64,000 nucleotides of DNA from Erigeron canadensis (Eukaryota; Streptophyta; Magnoliopsida; Asterales; Asteraceae): the NCBI RefSeq assembly GCF_010389155.1, contig NC_057767.1, forward strand, positions 1,054,001 to 1,118,000, written 5' to 3'. A program made the translations under genes and the position numbers. The notes beneath the pieces are model-generated. The model saw only the letters and a list, made by a program, of their open reading frames with translations, did not search any database and had not been told where the DNA came from. Shown one piece after another: positions 31,801 through 42,712 of the stretch (its first letter is position 1; the number at the start of each line of letters is the position of its first letter).

Positions 31801-33479
31801 CAAAGCGATATTCTCCAGAAAAGAGTTCTCGATCTACTAAGTATCCAGTAGACAACATTGCTAATATTACAGAAGGTGTTTTCTCCAAAGAAGCAAAGGC
31901 ATTTGCAGCGAAATTATATTCAGAAGAGATACCTTCAGGAGTAGAGCGTGCTTTGCAATTAAAAAATTGGAAGGATGCTATGGATAGTGAAATGGAGGCT
32001 CTTGTGAAGAATGATACATGGGAGAAGTGTATTCTTCCAATAGGAAAGAATCCGGTAGGGTGCAGGTGTATATATACCATCAAATATAAACCAAATGGAG
32101 ATATAGAAAAATATAAAGCAAGACTTGTTGCCAAAGGGTACACTCAGACCTATGGCATTGATTATTCAAAAACTTTTTCTCCAGTTGCAAAGCTAGATAC
32201 AGTAAGGGTTCTTTTCTCAATAGCAGCAAATCAGGGGTGGTCCCTTCATCAGTTCGATGTGAAGAATGCCTTTTTGCATGGAGAACTAAAAGAGGAAGTG
32301 TATATGGACCCTCCTCCAGGTTTTTCTCATAATTTTAAAAATGGCGAAGTTTGTAGGTTGAAGAAGTCCTTGTATGGACTTAAACAATCACCTAGAGCGT
32401 AGTTTGGAAGATTTACTCTTGCTATGAAGAAATATGGATATCAACAAAGCAATTCTGATCATACATTGTTCCTTCGTCATAGAGGGAATCTAGTAACATG
32501 TCTAATAATTTATGTTGATGACATGATTATCACAGGAAATGATGAAAAGGAGATTAATCAACTAAAAACAACTTTGTTTGCAGAATTTGAAATGAAAGAT
32601 TTGGGACATCTGAAGTATTTTCTTGGAATAAAAGTTTCAAGGTCTAAACGTGGAATTTTTATTTGTCAGAAGAAGTATATCTTGGATCTTTTAGCTGAAA
32701 CAGGAATGATTGATTGCAAACCAACAGACACACCCATGGTCATCAATCAGAAATTGTTTATAAAGACAGATGCTAAAACCACTGATAAAGATAGATATCA
32801 AAGGTTGGTAGGGAAACTTATTTATTTGGCTCATACTCGTCCAGACATAGCATATGCTGTTGGAGTGGTTAGTCAATTTATGCACCAACCTCAGGAAGAT
32901 CATATGGATGCAGTTTTGCAGATTATCAGATATCTTAAAGGAACTTCAGGTCATGGGGTGTTATTTAAAGCTAGTTGTCATCTCAAGATCCAAATATACA
33001 CAGATGCAGATTGGGCAGGAGACAAAGGTAATCGGAGGTCAACTTCTGGATATTTTTCAATGGTCGATGGAAATTTGGTTACATGGAAAAGTAAAAAACA
33101 AAAAGTCGTCTCTTTGTCGAGTGCTGAAGCTGAGTTTAGAGGTATAGCTAGAGGATTAGCAGAAGCGTTGTGGTTAAGAAAACTTCTGTCTGAAATAGGA
33201 TTCGCTCCAAAAGAAAGCATTCAAATTATGAGTGATAACGAAGCTGCTATTCAGATCTCAGAGAATCCAGTTCAACATGATAGAACCAAACATGTGGAAA
33301 TTGATCGTCATTTTATAAAAGAAAAGTTAGAGAGAGGAATTATCAAGCTTCCGTTTGTTAAGTCTGATGAACAGCTCGCTGATATTCTAACCAAAGCAGT
33401 GGGAACATCTATGTTTCATAAATGTCTAGGCAAGTTGAATTTCGGTAACCCCGATATTCAACTTGAGGGGGAGTGTTAG
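28859..33479 (+). pseudogene. Copia Gag-Pol polyprotein with frameshift and one stop
   Basis: A Kozak-like CCACCATGG opens a frame at 28859 ([14 protein letters not shown]) that hits a stop at about 28909; the main frame, one register away, is open from before that point, so a 1-base indel near 28895-28909 is likely. The main frame shows Gag ([18 protein letters not shown]), a CX2CX4HX4C knuckle ([14 protein letters not shown]), protease [13 protein letters not shown]-pre-integrase, integrase with the D-D-E residues in [13 protein letters not shown] and AERKNR, reverse transcriptase with YVDDM, and RNase H to the C-terminus. TAG at 32400-32402 replaces the Trp expected in SPRAWFGR. Otherwise the catalytic residues are intact. 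The protease reads DCG where many Copia elements have DSG. Confidence 0.92.
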
Positions 33480-33711
33480 ACAATGTGGGATCAGAAATCA
33501 ATTCATCACTTCCCTAAGATAAAAGGTCGAGACTAAAAGACCACAGCATCAAGAATCAAGAAACAAGGCCCAAGGTCCATAATTAGAGTCGTTTGGTTTA
33601 GACCTAAGTTTCCATATATAGTTTTCAATTCTTGTATAAATATAGATATCATGTAAGTCGATTATCATCAATGAAAAGTAAAACATAAAAGTTCAATTCC
33701 ATTCGTTGACA
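33474..33711 (+). repeat. 3' LTR of the Copia element
   Basis: Identical to the 5' LTR; preceded by the polypurine tract AACTTGAGGGGGAG. Confidence 0.97.
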
Positions 33712-34492
33712 GCCTCAACCTCAAAAGTACCCCCTTCATCAATGGTGAGAAGGGAGACATCAAAAGGGCCACCTCCGAGATCAAATACAAGTACATTTCT
33801 CTTCTCAGTAAGACTCGACCAATTGTTTACGCCATAAGGGATTGCCGCTGCTGTTGGCTCACTAATCAAGCGAACAACATTTAGACCAGCGATGGTCGCT
33901 GCATCTTTTGTCGCTTGACTCTGACAATCATTGAAGTAAGCTGGGACTGTGATAGCAGCGTTTTTCACAGTGTTGCCAATAAATGCCTCTGCAACTTCTT
34001 TCATCTTCATAAGAACCATTGAAGATATTTCTTCAACCTAAAACACTTGCTCTTGACCCTTGTAAGTAACCGCAATTTTTGGAGTGTCATTAGTCCCTTC
34101 TATGAACTTAAATGGCCACATCTTCATATCATCCTCCACCATGGCTTCACTAAACCTCCTTCCAATCAACCTTTTCGCATCTAAAAGTCCATAACAAAAT
34201 CAATTGAATAACAGAACCATCATATTTAATAAAAAGCATAAAGTATTAAACATTGAAATATGTATATAAACTGACCAAATATAGTATTCGCAGGGTTCCT
34301 AGCAAATTGATTCATCGCACCATCACCAACAAGACGTTCAGATTCAGTGAAGGCAACACAAGATGGTGTTATTCGGTTGCCTTGGTCATTAGTTATGATC
34401 TCTATTCGGTCATGCTTCCATACTGCAACACACGAGTATTTGGTTCCCAAGTCAATGCCGATTGCTGGAGCATCACGACCCCTAAACGCCAT

Positions 34493-35136
34493 AAGTCCCT
34501 AATTAAGTTGAAACAGAGAATATGCTAAAACACAATGAGTTAATTATTACAGTAATAAGTTATGATCGATGAACCTTCACAGTATGCTTGAAGTTATATA
34601 TATATATATAGCATGAATATGAAAGGAATTCGAAGGAAAATAAGAAAGCTGGTCAAGATATTAATGACTTGTATTTTTCCCATATACTCGATTCTAACGA
34701 ATATGTTCATAGCTGGTCAGACTTTCATCTGGCTATCCGTTGATAACTTAATACTCTGTTTCACATTTACTCATTTGTATGTTTATTTTTTATTTTTCTT
34801 TTGAAGGGCAACTAATTAAATAACTACAATTAAGTCTAAACGCATATTTGTTTTCAGCATAACACTGTTGTTGATTTTACCATAACTCAATCTACGTCTA
34901 AAATGCATATTTCTTTCTTACTTACTTGTATTGCACTTCATCCTTTTCTTTATGAAACTAAAAGGCAACAAAAGCAAACAATTCAATACTTATTATAAGA
35001 GAAAAGAACATACACTCAATCTTTATAGATTCATACTCTAATTAAGACTGTCACAAATTCATAATAAGTAACAAACAAAGAGAGCCAACCAAAGATCTTA
35101 AACAAATCAAACAGAAATAATCAAATATATCTGACA
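34493..35136. other. Intergenic between HSP70 pseudogene and DC1 gene
   Basis: The two genes diverge from here, so both promoters should lie in this 644-bp stretch. A TA-dinucleotide run at about 34593-34610 lies on the HSP70 side. The frame at 34613-34804 shows no recognised domain. Confidence 0.5.
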
Positions 35137-37288
35137 ATGGAGGTGCGGGTGCCTCAACATGAGCATCCACTTCGTCTCAGAGATTTGCTACTAGAATATG
35201 AAGAATATGAAGATGAACACGAGGCCGAGGAAGAAGGTGAAGATATTATCATACCTCAAGACTTCCATTCTACATGTAAGGAATGTGGAAAGGAAATCAA
35301 TTGGCTCCATAGGTATATTTATGAGTGTGTTGATCATTCATGTGACTCCGCACTTCACAAGTTTTGTGTCGAGCTTCCCCCAAAAATAAATCATAAACTT
35401 CATACTGCTCATACTCTAACTCTATTTCAAACCGATTATCCGCCACCAGAAAATTCCAAATATAGATGTTTGAAATGCAACTTTTCTATAAGTGTTTGTG
35501 ACGCTATGGCGACACCAGAATATCAAATCATCCATCACCCGAGCCATCCACACCCATTAGTACCTCTTTCAGAACCAATTTTGCGAAAGTGCGATGCTTG
35601 TGGGGAGAAACATGAAGGGATATTTTATCTCTGTACAACGTGTTTCGGTCTCTACATTCATAGAAGTTGTGCTTTCCTACCAAAAAAGTTGCTTATTCAA
35701 GAGGTTACAAATAATAATTTCTCTCATCGTCATCCACTCACTATTTCTTACTCTTTTCCATGGGCAGAACAAAAAGATAACCTTAGGCCCAGGTGTAGGG
35801 TATGTGATAGATTTCATTACGATGAGAACAGTTGGATTTTAAAATGTGAAAAATGTCGATACTTTGCCCATCTAAGTTGTGCAACATCAGGACGTGATTC
35901 TCTTGGTTAGAATTTTCCCTTTTATTTTATAATCGATTCGTTAATAGTTTAAAGTGATTTGCATAATTTTCACCATTTTTGATGATTGGAGCATAATAAA
36001 TTATAATGTTGTGAATATATATAATTACTTACTTTTTGTTTAATTAACTGCAGGTAATAAAAGAATCATACCGAATTTTAAAGATTCTGATTATCCTGAT
36101 CTCGTCCGTCTCCCATTCCCTACCGCAAGTGATAGCATCCTAAAGCACCTCTTTTCAAACCAAGTTATTGGATGTGAAAATTTTAAAATGGAAGATGCTG
36201 GAAACCCGAAACCTTATAACTGCCATCCACACCCATTGATTCTTGTTCGTACAGAGTCGGGCGCAATGCCATCCTCCTCCTCAACAACTATTCTTTTATC
36301 ATGTCTTCATGACCCAATGAAGAAGATCGAGTTGTTATGCAATGGTTGCTTGAGACCAATCACCAATATGCCATTTTACAAATGTGCCGACAAATGCGAC
36401 AACTTTGTTCTCCATGAGTGGTGCACCCGACTTCCTGATAAACTCGAGAATCAATGGGATCACCCTGCACCACATACACTCTTTCTCCAACCAAGTGCCT
36501 CTAATAAGTTTTTCTCTGTCTTTGTTTGTGCCATTTGCCAGCTTCCGTGTAATGGATTTGTCTACACTTGTGTGCAATGTGATTATCATATTGATGTTAA
36601 ATGTGCATTCTTATCCGAAAAAATAACACACGACGCTCATCCGGGTCACCTCATGTCAAGGGTTAAGAGAGTATATGACAATGCGGTTTGTCATGTATGT
36701 CGAATTACTTATAATTATGATCAATCTGAATTCCATTGTGACACTTGTAGTGACGTATGGGTACATACGAGTTGTGCTATGTTATTGCCTGGAGAAATCA
36801 GGCACAAGTATGACAAGCACCCAATGAGGATATGTTACACCCCAGTTGAAAATCATAAAAGCCAATATTTTTGTGAAATTTGTGAAGAGGAATTTGATCC
36901 AGAGGTTTCTTTCTACCACTGTTATCAGTGTGCCCAATCCATCCATACTCATTGTGCGCCGCTAATACTTCAATCTGAAAGAGCTCAGTGCTTGTATGGA
37001 TGGTCGGGAGTTTATGAGATTACACATAACGAGTTCTATACAAGGCCAAATCTTGGAGTTTTTCTATTTGTGAATATAAAGTTTGGGGGAATATTGCAAA
37101 CCAAGATGGTCTTCAAGGATCACCCGCACCACCCTCTCATTTTTGATCAAGGGATTCATAGTGATGGTACCTGCAACAAGTGTGGTGAAATATTGCAAAA
37201 CAAGATGATCTTCAAGTGTCAACAATGCACATATGCAATTGATTTGGATTGCTGTGAGAATTTAACTAAGCATCGATCAGCTAATTAA
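35137..37288 (+). CDS. DC1 (cysteine/histidine-rich C1) domain protein
   Basis: Two exons, 35137-35905 and 36054-37288, join in phase 1 across a GT-AG intron to give 667 residues with no stop. After an acidic N-terminus (residues 20-40) come repeated zinc-binding units with the DC1 pattern HxxHP...CxxC...Y.C..C.Y..H..C, for example CKECGKEINW, CDACGEKHEG, CRVCDRFHYD, CAICQLPCNG, CHVCRITYNY, CEICEEEFDP and CNKCGEILQN; about seven or eight units in all. DC1 proteins form a large plant-specific family, many linked to stress or hormone responses, with metal or lipid-like ligand binding inferred from C1 domains. The last unit carries a short internal duplication (residues near 605-645). Start chosen as the first ATG of an uninterrupted frame. 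Confidence 0.88.
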
Positions 37289-38354
37289 TTAAAAGAGTTG
37301 TTTTTTAACCACTGGAACCGAGGCGGCCGGGCTGATGTCATTCTCTCTTCAATGGAGAATGAATCAACTTAAATTAGTTGAATGCTGTTTATATACTATA
37401 TATATACAGTAATACTTTGTTTACTAATTAGTTTGATAGTTGCAGTGTTTCATGAAAGTAAAATTGTTTTCCGTGTCATTTTCTTTTATTTTCCTTTTAA
37501 TGTTATGGTTATTATAATTACAAAGCGTTAAATTATCCATATATATTTATGAACAAGTTTTTTTTTTTAAAAAATTTACTTATTTTTATTGTTGAAAGCC
37601 ATTATGTTCATTAATTACCTTTATATTATCGCTTAACATAATTATTTATATTAATCAACTATTTACTATGTTCCTTAAATTAATACTTACACAGCTCATT
37701 TAACATTAACTACTTTTATACGGCTCCTTTAGCTGCCACCACCATTAGTCGTAGTAACCACCACCACATTGTCGCCTCCACCACTACCGCCATACCCAAT
37801 AATATGAATCAAGTGAGCGTGTGTTTTTATTAAATTGCTTTCGGTTGACTCGGCAAACGAAAACCACATTCGGGTGATCTAAACAATTAGCGTCAAGTGA
37901 ATTTAACAAGAATCTTGGCTTACATAAAAGATTTTAGTCATTAGTTAAAAAACTCGGGTCTTTTTAATGATGGGGGAGTGATCTTAGCAGGAATCTCTCA
38001 CTGAAGGGTATTACCAATCGAAAGACGGTCAAGCTAATTAATTTAGAGAATCTAACGAAAACCTAAATGTAAAAAGAGTTGTACAATAACCCTTTCTGCA
38101 TGTGAACTGAACTTAAACAGATGTTAGTTTTAATATTATTGTCTTTGTTTTAGTAGCAATCATCACATGTTGTTCACTAGTTTTATAAAGATAGGAAACT
38201 TCTTGAATTTCAAAATCCACATTCAAAACTTCATTCCAACATTTTTCTTTAGAAATAGATACCACGAAATATCCCAACTATGATCAAATGAATATAATAA
38301 AAATAATAAAAATAAACTAAATTTTTGTACATTATAGGTTGACAACTTAATAAA
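37289..38354. other. Intergenic downstream of the DC1 gene
   Basis: It holds the 3' untranslated region of the DC1 gene and AT-rich sequence. CACC-rich text at about 37735-37800 resembles the inner part of small Helitron ends elsewhere in the window (49140-49248), but no hairpin or terminus remains. Confidence 0.45.
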
Positions 38355-38363
38355 TTATCTAAA

Positions 38364-38411
38364 GGGGCTTCCTATTGGCACCTTTTTTCTGCTATTGACA
38401 CCTCTCAGATG
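38364..38411 (+). repeat. Left terminal inverted repeat of the MULE
   Basis: GGGGCTTCCTATTGGCACC...GCTATTGACACCTC; complementary to the right end at 42655-42703 with a 2-bp offset and a few mismatches. Confidence 0.85.
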
Positions 38412-38713
38412 GGGTGAAAATTCGCTTTCGCCCCATCTGGCCTAACAATTTAAATCAATTCCTTTTCAGCTTTAAGTCACCTCAAGCTGACACGTCAGAG
38501 CAGAAGGGGCGAAATTGGATATCAGAAGGGGCGAAAAAACTTATACCCACACCCCATCACCTTTATGTCACTTTTACCATACCATTTTTTACCCATACCG
38601 TTTTTTACCCATACCGTTTTTACCCATACCGTAAATCACCTTTATGTCACTTTTATCTGAAAATGTCGGGGGCAAAAGGGGCGAATTTCGCCCCATCTGC
38701 CATTCGCCCCTTC
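38406..38713. repeat. Left subterminal repeats of the MULE
   Basis: Several copies of AGAAGGGGCGAA or AGATGGGGCGAA in both orientations, including GGGGCGAATTTCGCCCC at 38678-38694 (8-bp arms around one T), which recurs at 42635-42651. A triple ACCCATACCGTTTTT repeat lies at about 38588-38635. Repeats of this kind near transposon ends are usually transposase binding sites. Confidence 0.8.
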
Positions 38714-38888
38714 TGCTCTTGCTAACCTCCTACCTATATATGCATGTACGAATGATTCCATTTATAGTAAACTTCAAAACGGTATCCAAATATAAGGTAC
38801 GTATGTAATGTTCTATATTTTATAGCTAAATTAGCCATTGCTATTTTGTTGATTTATATATATAGGTATATAATGTTGTATATTTTAG

Positions 38889-40726
38889 ATGGATAATTCT
38901 GACGATAACAACTCAGATGAGGGCAGTAACTTTGATTACGACGCTACTCCCTTTTATACTAATGAGGTATAATTCAACATATCTTTTCTTTAAGTATTTA
39001 GCTATTTAATAAAATTATGAGATTTATGTTTTCTATTATAATAATCGTTCAACTCAGTCGAAGAACTGACGGAATGGGCGCAAGCAACAGCAATGTTGCT
39101 AGGTTATGTCCTAGTAAAGGGTAGATCAAACACAAATGCATCGGATGACGTTTCTAGAGTATTACTCATTTGATCGTGGTGGTACATACCGTAAGAGGAG
39201 TCAGGGCATCAGAAAGAGTTTTTCAAAAAAATGTAATTGTCCATTCAAGTTGCAAGGTTATTATTCGGAATATGGTTGGAGGGTAAATGTGATAGATCAT
39301 ACACATAATCATGACATAGATGATGTGTATGGTCATGCGTTTGCCAGACGTTTTTCTCCAGCCGAAGAAGAATGGGTACGGAGGCAGTATTACTTAAAAC
39401 TGAATGCGCAAGGTATTTTTGATGGATTGAGAAAGGAATTTCCAAACAACCTGTCTCTCATCAAAGGTGTACACAACTTACAGAAAAAAATAAGAAACGA
39501 AGAGGCCCAGAAGATTGGAAATACTCCAATGCAGGTTAGCTTTTCACTTTTACATATCCTTTGAGTTGAGCATGTAGACATTAGGATTTTTGAAAAAAAA
39601 AAAAATTTTTTAAATGTAGGTGCTTTTGTCAGTGCTACAACAATTCCATTACACTTACGAGTATACAATGAACGTATATTCAAACCGGATGGAAAATCTG
39701 TTTTTTATGTACCCAAAATCATTTGAGATTTGGCGTGCATTCCATAACGTGTTGTTCATAGACTCCACCTACAAAACTAGCAAATATGGAATGCCATTTG
39801 TTGAGATTGTAGGCGTCACTTCAACGGGCAAGACATTTCTTATAGCTTGTGAGTTTATAGTAAACGAACAGGAGGCCAACTATGTTTGGGTGTTACAGAC
39901 TTTAAAACGGACACTTGGTGAAGGTTGGCCCGTGAGTCTTATAATTACTGATAGGGAGCTAGCACTGATGAATGCATGTCGGAATGTGGTGTCGAATGCT
40001 GCGCGACAACTCTGTAGAGTTCACATAAGGAGGAATATAATAAAACATTGTGAGCCGGTATTTAAGAATAAGGGGACTCTTTATTCTTTTCTTCATCGGT
40101 GGAAAGTACTTATTGAATCTTACACGATTGAGGATTACATCACTAGAGACGAAGCACTTCAAGAGTATTTGAAAAGTTATCCAGGTATATTTTTTGGTGT
40201 AATCATCAATTTTAAGTTTGGAAAAAGCTTATATGTTATTTGTTTCATCATTACCATATTATTTTAATTTTCAGGTGTTTATCGTTATGTAAGCTTAAGT
40301 TGGTTGTCGCAATATAAGGAATTTTTTGTGTCTTGTTGGGTGGATCTACACCTCAACTTTGGCCAATACAATACGAATAGAGTCAAGTCGGAGCATGCGC
40401 TGTTAAAGAGTCACTTGGATGGCAAAATAGCGCGCCCACATAGGCTTGTTGAGTGCATTACTCGTATCGTAGATAGTCAACATATAGCAATCAGAGAAAC
40501 CTTTTCAAAAAGCAAGATTAAACACAACACAGATTACGATTTACCATGTTTCAAGAGACTACATGGGTTCGTTTCCCATAATGCTTTGGAAATCATGCTA
40601 CAAGAGATTAAACGTATCAAAGACGATGATATAGCGGGGGACTCATCTCATTGTGGTTGTAAGTTATTTACCAGTTGTGGGCTACCATGTGCTTGCGGAC
40701 TTGTATTCTATGTCCACCATGGTTAG
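38889..40726 (+). pseudogene. MULE transposase with FAR1-like and SWIM domains
   Basis: Likely exons: 38889-38966 (MDNSDDNNSDEG), about 39058-39534, 39620-40184 and 40275-40726, each bounded by GT-AG and matching in phase from the second onward. The N-terminal FAR1-type DNA-binding region has FDRGGTYRKR, KKCNCPFK and DHTHNH. The MULE transposase core has LFIDSTYKTSKYG, FLIACEFIVNEQEANY and IITDRELALMNA, holding the catalytic acids. A SWIM zinc finger follows (CGCKLFTSCGLPCACG). The register breaks near 39130 (ATG at 39136 opens the good frame), so at least one frameshift is present, and the chain ends soon after the SWIM domain. The transposase cuts and moves the element; this copy seems inactive. 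Confidence 0.85.
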
Positions 40727-40828
40727 TATATCCGATTAAAATAAACTCATTTGTATAATAATGCAAAGTTAAACATACTCATAATAAAATTTACACGGAA
40801 TAAAACTATGTAAATTTAATCTATAAGG

Positions 40829-41862
40829 TTAAGCAACAATAATACTAACATGCTGCTTAGCCCTGAGCTCACTTGTCCGAGACCTATCCTCATGTTGATG
40901 TGACTCAGCCCAAGTAGCGAATAAGCTTGGGTATGTAGTAATTGGCCCAGACTATAAACACATGAAATTATTTTAGTATATATATGTATACAATAAATGA
41001 ATTAATTACATAACAATGTACTTACAATCTCACGTTGCCTCTGAGCAAATGATGTACGACCCTGCGTCGGAATATCCGATTGGAGAGCCCTGTTCGCCTT
41101 ATTTACTTGGGACCTACGCACAGAGCCCTCACTCACGAAGAAGTCTACATGCTTGTTCCAATCTTGGGGATCTATACCAGCCGGAGGGTTTGCCCGAATA
41201 TTGCCTACACTTTTTGCACCTCCTTTTTTAACGAAATGATCGTTCTTGAATCGGGACTTTCTATTTCTGTAATATTTCTTCAATGATGCAGTCACCCAGT
41301 ATTTTACTCCCTTTCTGATTGGATTATCTGGATGAAGGTCTTGGATGTACGACCTCAAGTTAAAAAATACTGCAAATGATAATAAATATTTTAGTATTAT
41401 ATCATTAATTTTAAATAACAAATTTGTATTTAGTAGACGAACCCAACCTCTAGACACGTCCAAACATGTTCCTTAGCCTCCTCAGGGAATTACTCCCATG
41501 AATCATAGTAAAATGGCACCGACCTCGCCAAAGTTCCCAGCAACGGTGCAAAATACTTAGCATTCGGTCCAACCGGATTATACGTTTTGGTTCGGATATC
41601 AAACTCGATGTCTAGCGGTGCCCCGTTGTCATTTCTTAGCTTTTCTAACTCTAAATTCTTGGCATACGAACACAACTTCTTACCTACAAAGGTGCGTTAA
41701 AATTAGTAAAAAGTATACTAACAACTTATAAAATACAACACAATACCACATATTAATAGAAACTTTCTTACCACTCGCAAGACATCCTGATTCTGGCTTC
41801 TAATATGGAGCCGACGGATCACCAGCACCATCTCCACCATGTCCTCTAGCAACACGTGTCAT
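40829..41862 (-). pseudogene. Ptta/En/Spm-type (Transposase_24-like) protein, convergent in the MULE
   Basis: Four exons with GT-AG introns: 41862-41772, 41683-41448, 41369-41026 and 40951-40829. Protein landmarks are ESGC.ASGKKLCSYAKNLE, NDNGAPLDIEFDIRT, VGPNAKYFAPLLG, VPFYYDSWE.FPEEAKEHVW, NPIRKGVKYWV, ANPPAGIDPQDWN, RRSQVNKANR, and a last exon with SHQHEDRSRTSELRAKQHV. This is the layout I know from plant proteins labelled Ptta/En/Spm transposase (PF03004), normally linked to CACTA elements. Breaks: TAG at 41803-41801 (expected Trp), TAA at 41492-41490 (expected Gln), and loss of one T in the T run at the start of exon 3. No CACTA terminal repeats flank it, so it belongs to the MULE. Role unknown; a DNA-binding accessory is plausible. 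Confidence 0.78.
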
Positions 41863-42362
41863 ACTAACAAGTACTACATAAATATTTTACATGAAAAATA
41901 TCATTCGAACCAAACAATTATCATACAACATGTCATAATCTAATGCTAACAAATCTATTACTACATAAACTTTATTTTACTAATAATATTACATCTATAC
42001 ATTCAATCAAACTCTATATATTCCTTTTACCAATGATATATTAACAACAAATACTCACATAATACTAATAATAATAGATGATGAAAACAACATGATAATA
42101 AAAAAAAAAAATATCAAATTAATTTATTATTACTCTATAAAAACAAATAATAATAATAATAATAATAATAGTAACAAAAATAAATAAATAAAAAACAAAA
42201 ATTAAAAGATGGTGAACGGACCTGGAAGGCAATGGTGGTGGTCGGACGGTGGTGATGGTCGGACGATGGTGGTGGTCTGGCGGTGGTGGTCGGATCCGAC
42301 AGTGGTGCTCCAACCTAATTTATTGAGGGTAGTATCAAATCAAAACAAACAACATTTAAATT

Positions 42363-42395
<33 letters not shown>

Positions 42396-42607
42396 AAGAT
42401 ATACAGATATAATTATTAATATGATATATATTTATATAATACTTGACATTTATTAAAGAAGAAAAAGATGGTATGGAAGAAAAAGATGGAGATGTGAGGA
42501 GGCAGATTGTGGAGTGGAAATGGGGTGGAAGAAAAAAGGGGTATAAGGAGGAAAAGTGAAGTGAATGTCTGCCATTTTGGTGGTTACAGGGAATTAATTA
42601 CACTGAC

Positions 42608-42651
42608 AGAAGGGGCGAATTGCTTTGGTCAGATGGGGCGAATTTCGCCCC
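42608..42651. repeat. Right subterminal repeats of the MULE
   Basis: AGAAGGGGCGAA at 42608-42619 and the palindrome GGGGCGAATTTCGCCCC at 42635-42651, mirroring the left end. Confidence 0.85.
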
Positions 42652-42654
42652 TTT

Positions 42655-42703
42655 TGGGGTCGGGTGTCAATAGCCAAAAAACCTGGTGTCAATAGTATGC
42701 CCC
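42655..42703 (-). repeat. Right terminal inverted repeat of the MULE
   Basis: On the minus strand it reads GGGGCATACTATTGACACC...GGCTATTGACACCC, the partner of 38364-38411. Confidence 0.85.
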
Positions 42704-42712
42704 TTATCCAAA

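Larger units (their letters stand above)
28526..33711 (+). mobile_element. Young full-length Copia retrotransposon
   Basis: Two 238-bp LTRs (28526-28763 and 33474-33711) look identical base for base. They are flanked by a perfect 5-bp target duplication GCCTC (28521-28525 and 33712-33716) and bracket a tRNA-iMet primer site, one long polyprotein frame and a polypurine tract. Domain order Gag-PR-INT-RT-RH is that of Copia. It inserted antisense into HSP70 exon 2. It carries one nonsense codon and an apparent frameshift near the start, so it is probably non-autonomous despite its youth. Small size and short LTRs suggest an Ale-like lineage (inference). Confidence 0.97.
27481..34492 (-). pseudogene. 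HSP70 chaperone pseudogene, split by a Copia element
   Basis: Exon 1 is 34492-34276 ([19 protein letters not shown]), the intron is 34275-34181, and exon 2 starts at 34180 (DAKRLIGRRF), as in plant cytosolic HSP70 genes. Exon 2 is cut at 33717/28525 by the Copia insertion; it resumes with SGDTHLGGEDFDK and continues through GGSTRI, NPDEAVAYGAAV and the substrate-binding domain (VTPLSLGSEIDGEI). Breaks: TAG at 34040-34038; loss of the LRRLRTA segment with a frameshift near 28410; the Copia insertion; and a truncated C-terminus ending at 27481, next to a Helitron. Motif changes include DLGTKY (usually DLGTTY) and GGGPFD (usually GGGTFD). HSP70s are ATP-driven chaperones; this copy cannot make one. 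Confidence 0.92.
38364..42703. mobile_element. Complete MULE transposon with two convergent genes
   Basis: Terminal inverted repeats of about 45 bp (left 38364-38411; right 42655-42703) share GGGGC, CTATTG(G/A)CACC, TTTTTT and GCTATTGACACC. They are flanked by a 9-bp duplication TTATC(T/C)AAA (38355-38363 and 42704-42712; 8 of 9 identical), the size made by Mutator-like elements. Inside are a FAR1/MULE transposase on the plus strand and a Ptta/En/Spm-type protein on the minus strand, their stop codons about 100 bp apart. Subterminal repeats of the word GGGGCGAA lie near both ends. Both genes are damaged, so the element is probably no longer autonomous. 4340 bp. Confidence 0.92.

Noticed and set aside
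40829..41862. Nested CACTA transposon inside the MULE
   Set aside because: No CACTAC-type termini or 3-bp duplication were seen around the gene, and MULE ends with a 9-bp duplication enclose it. Kept open as the main alternative.
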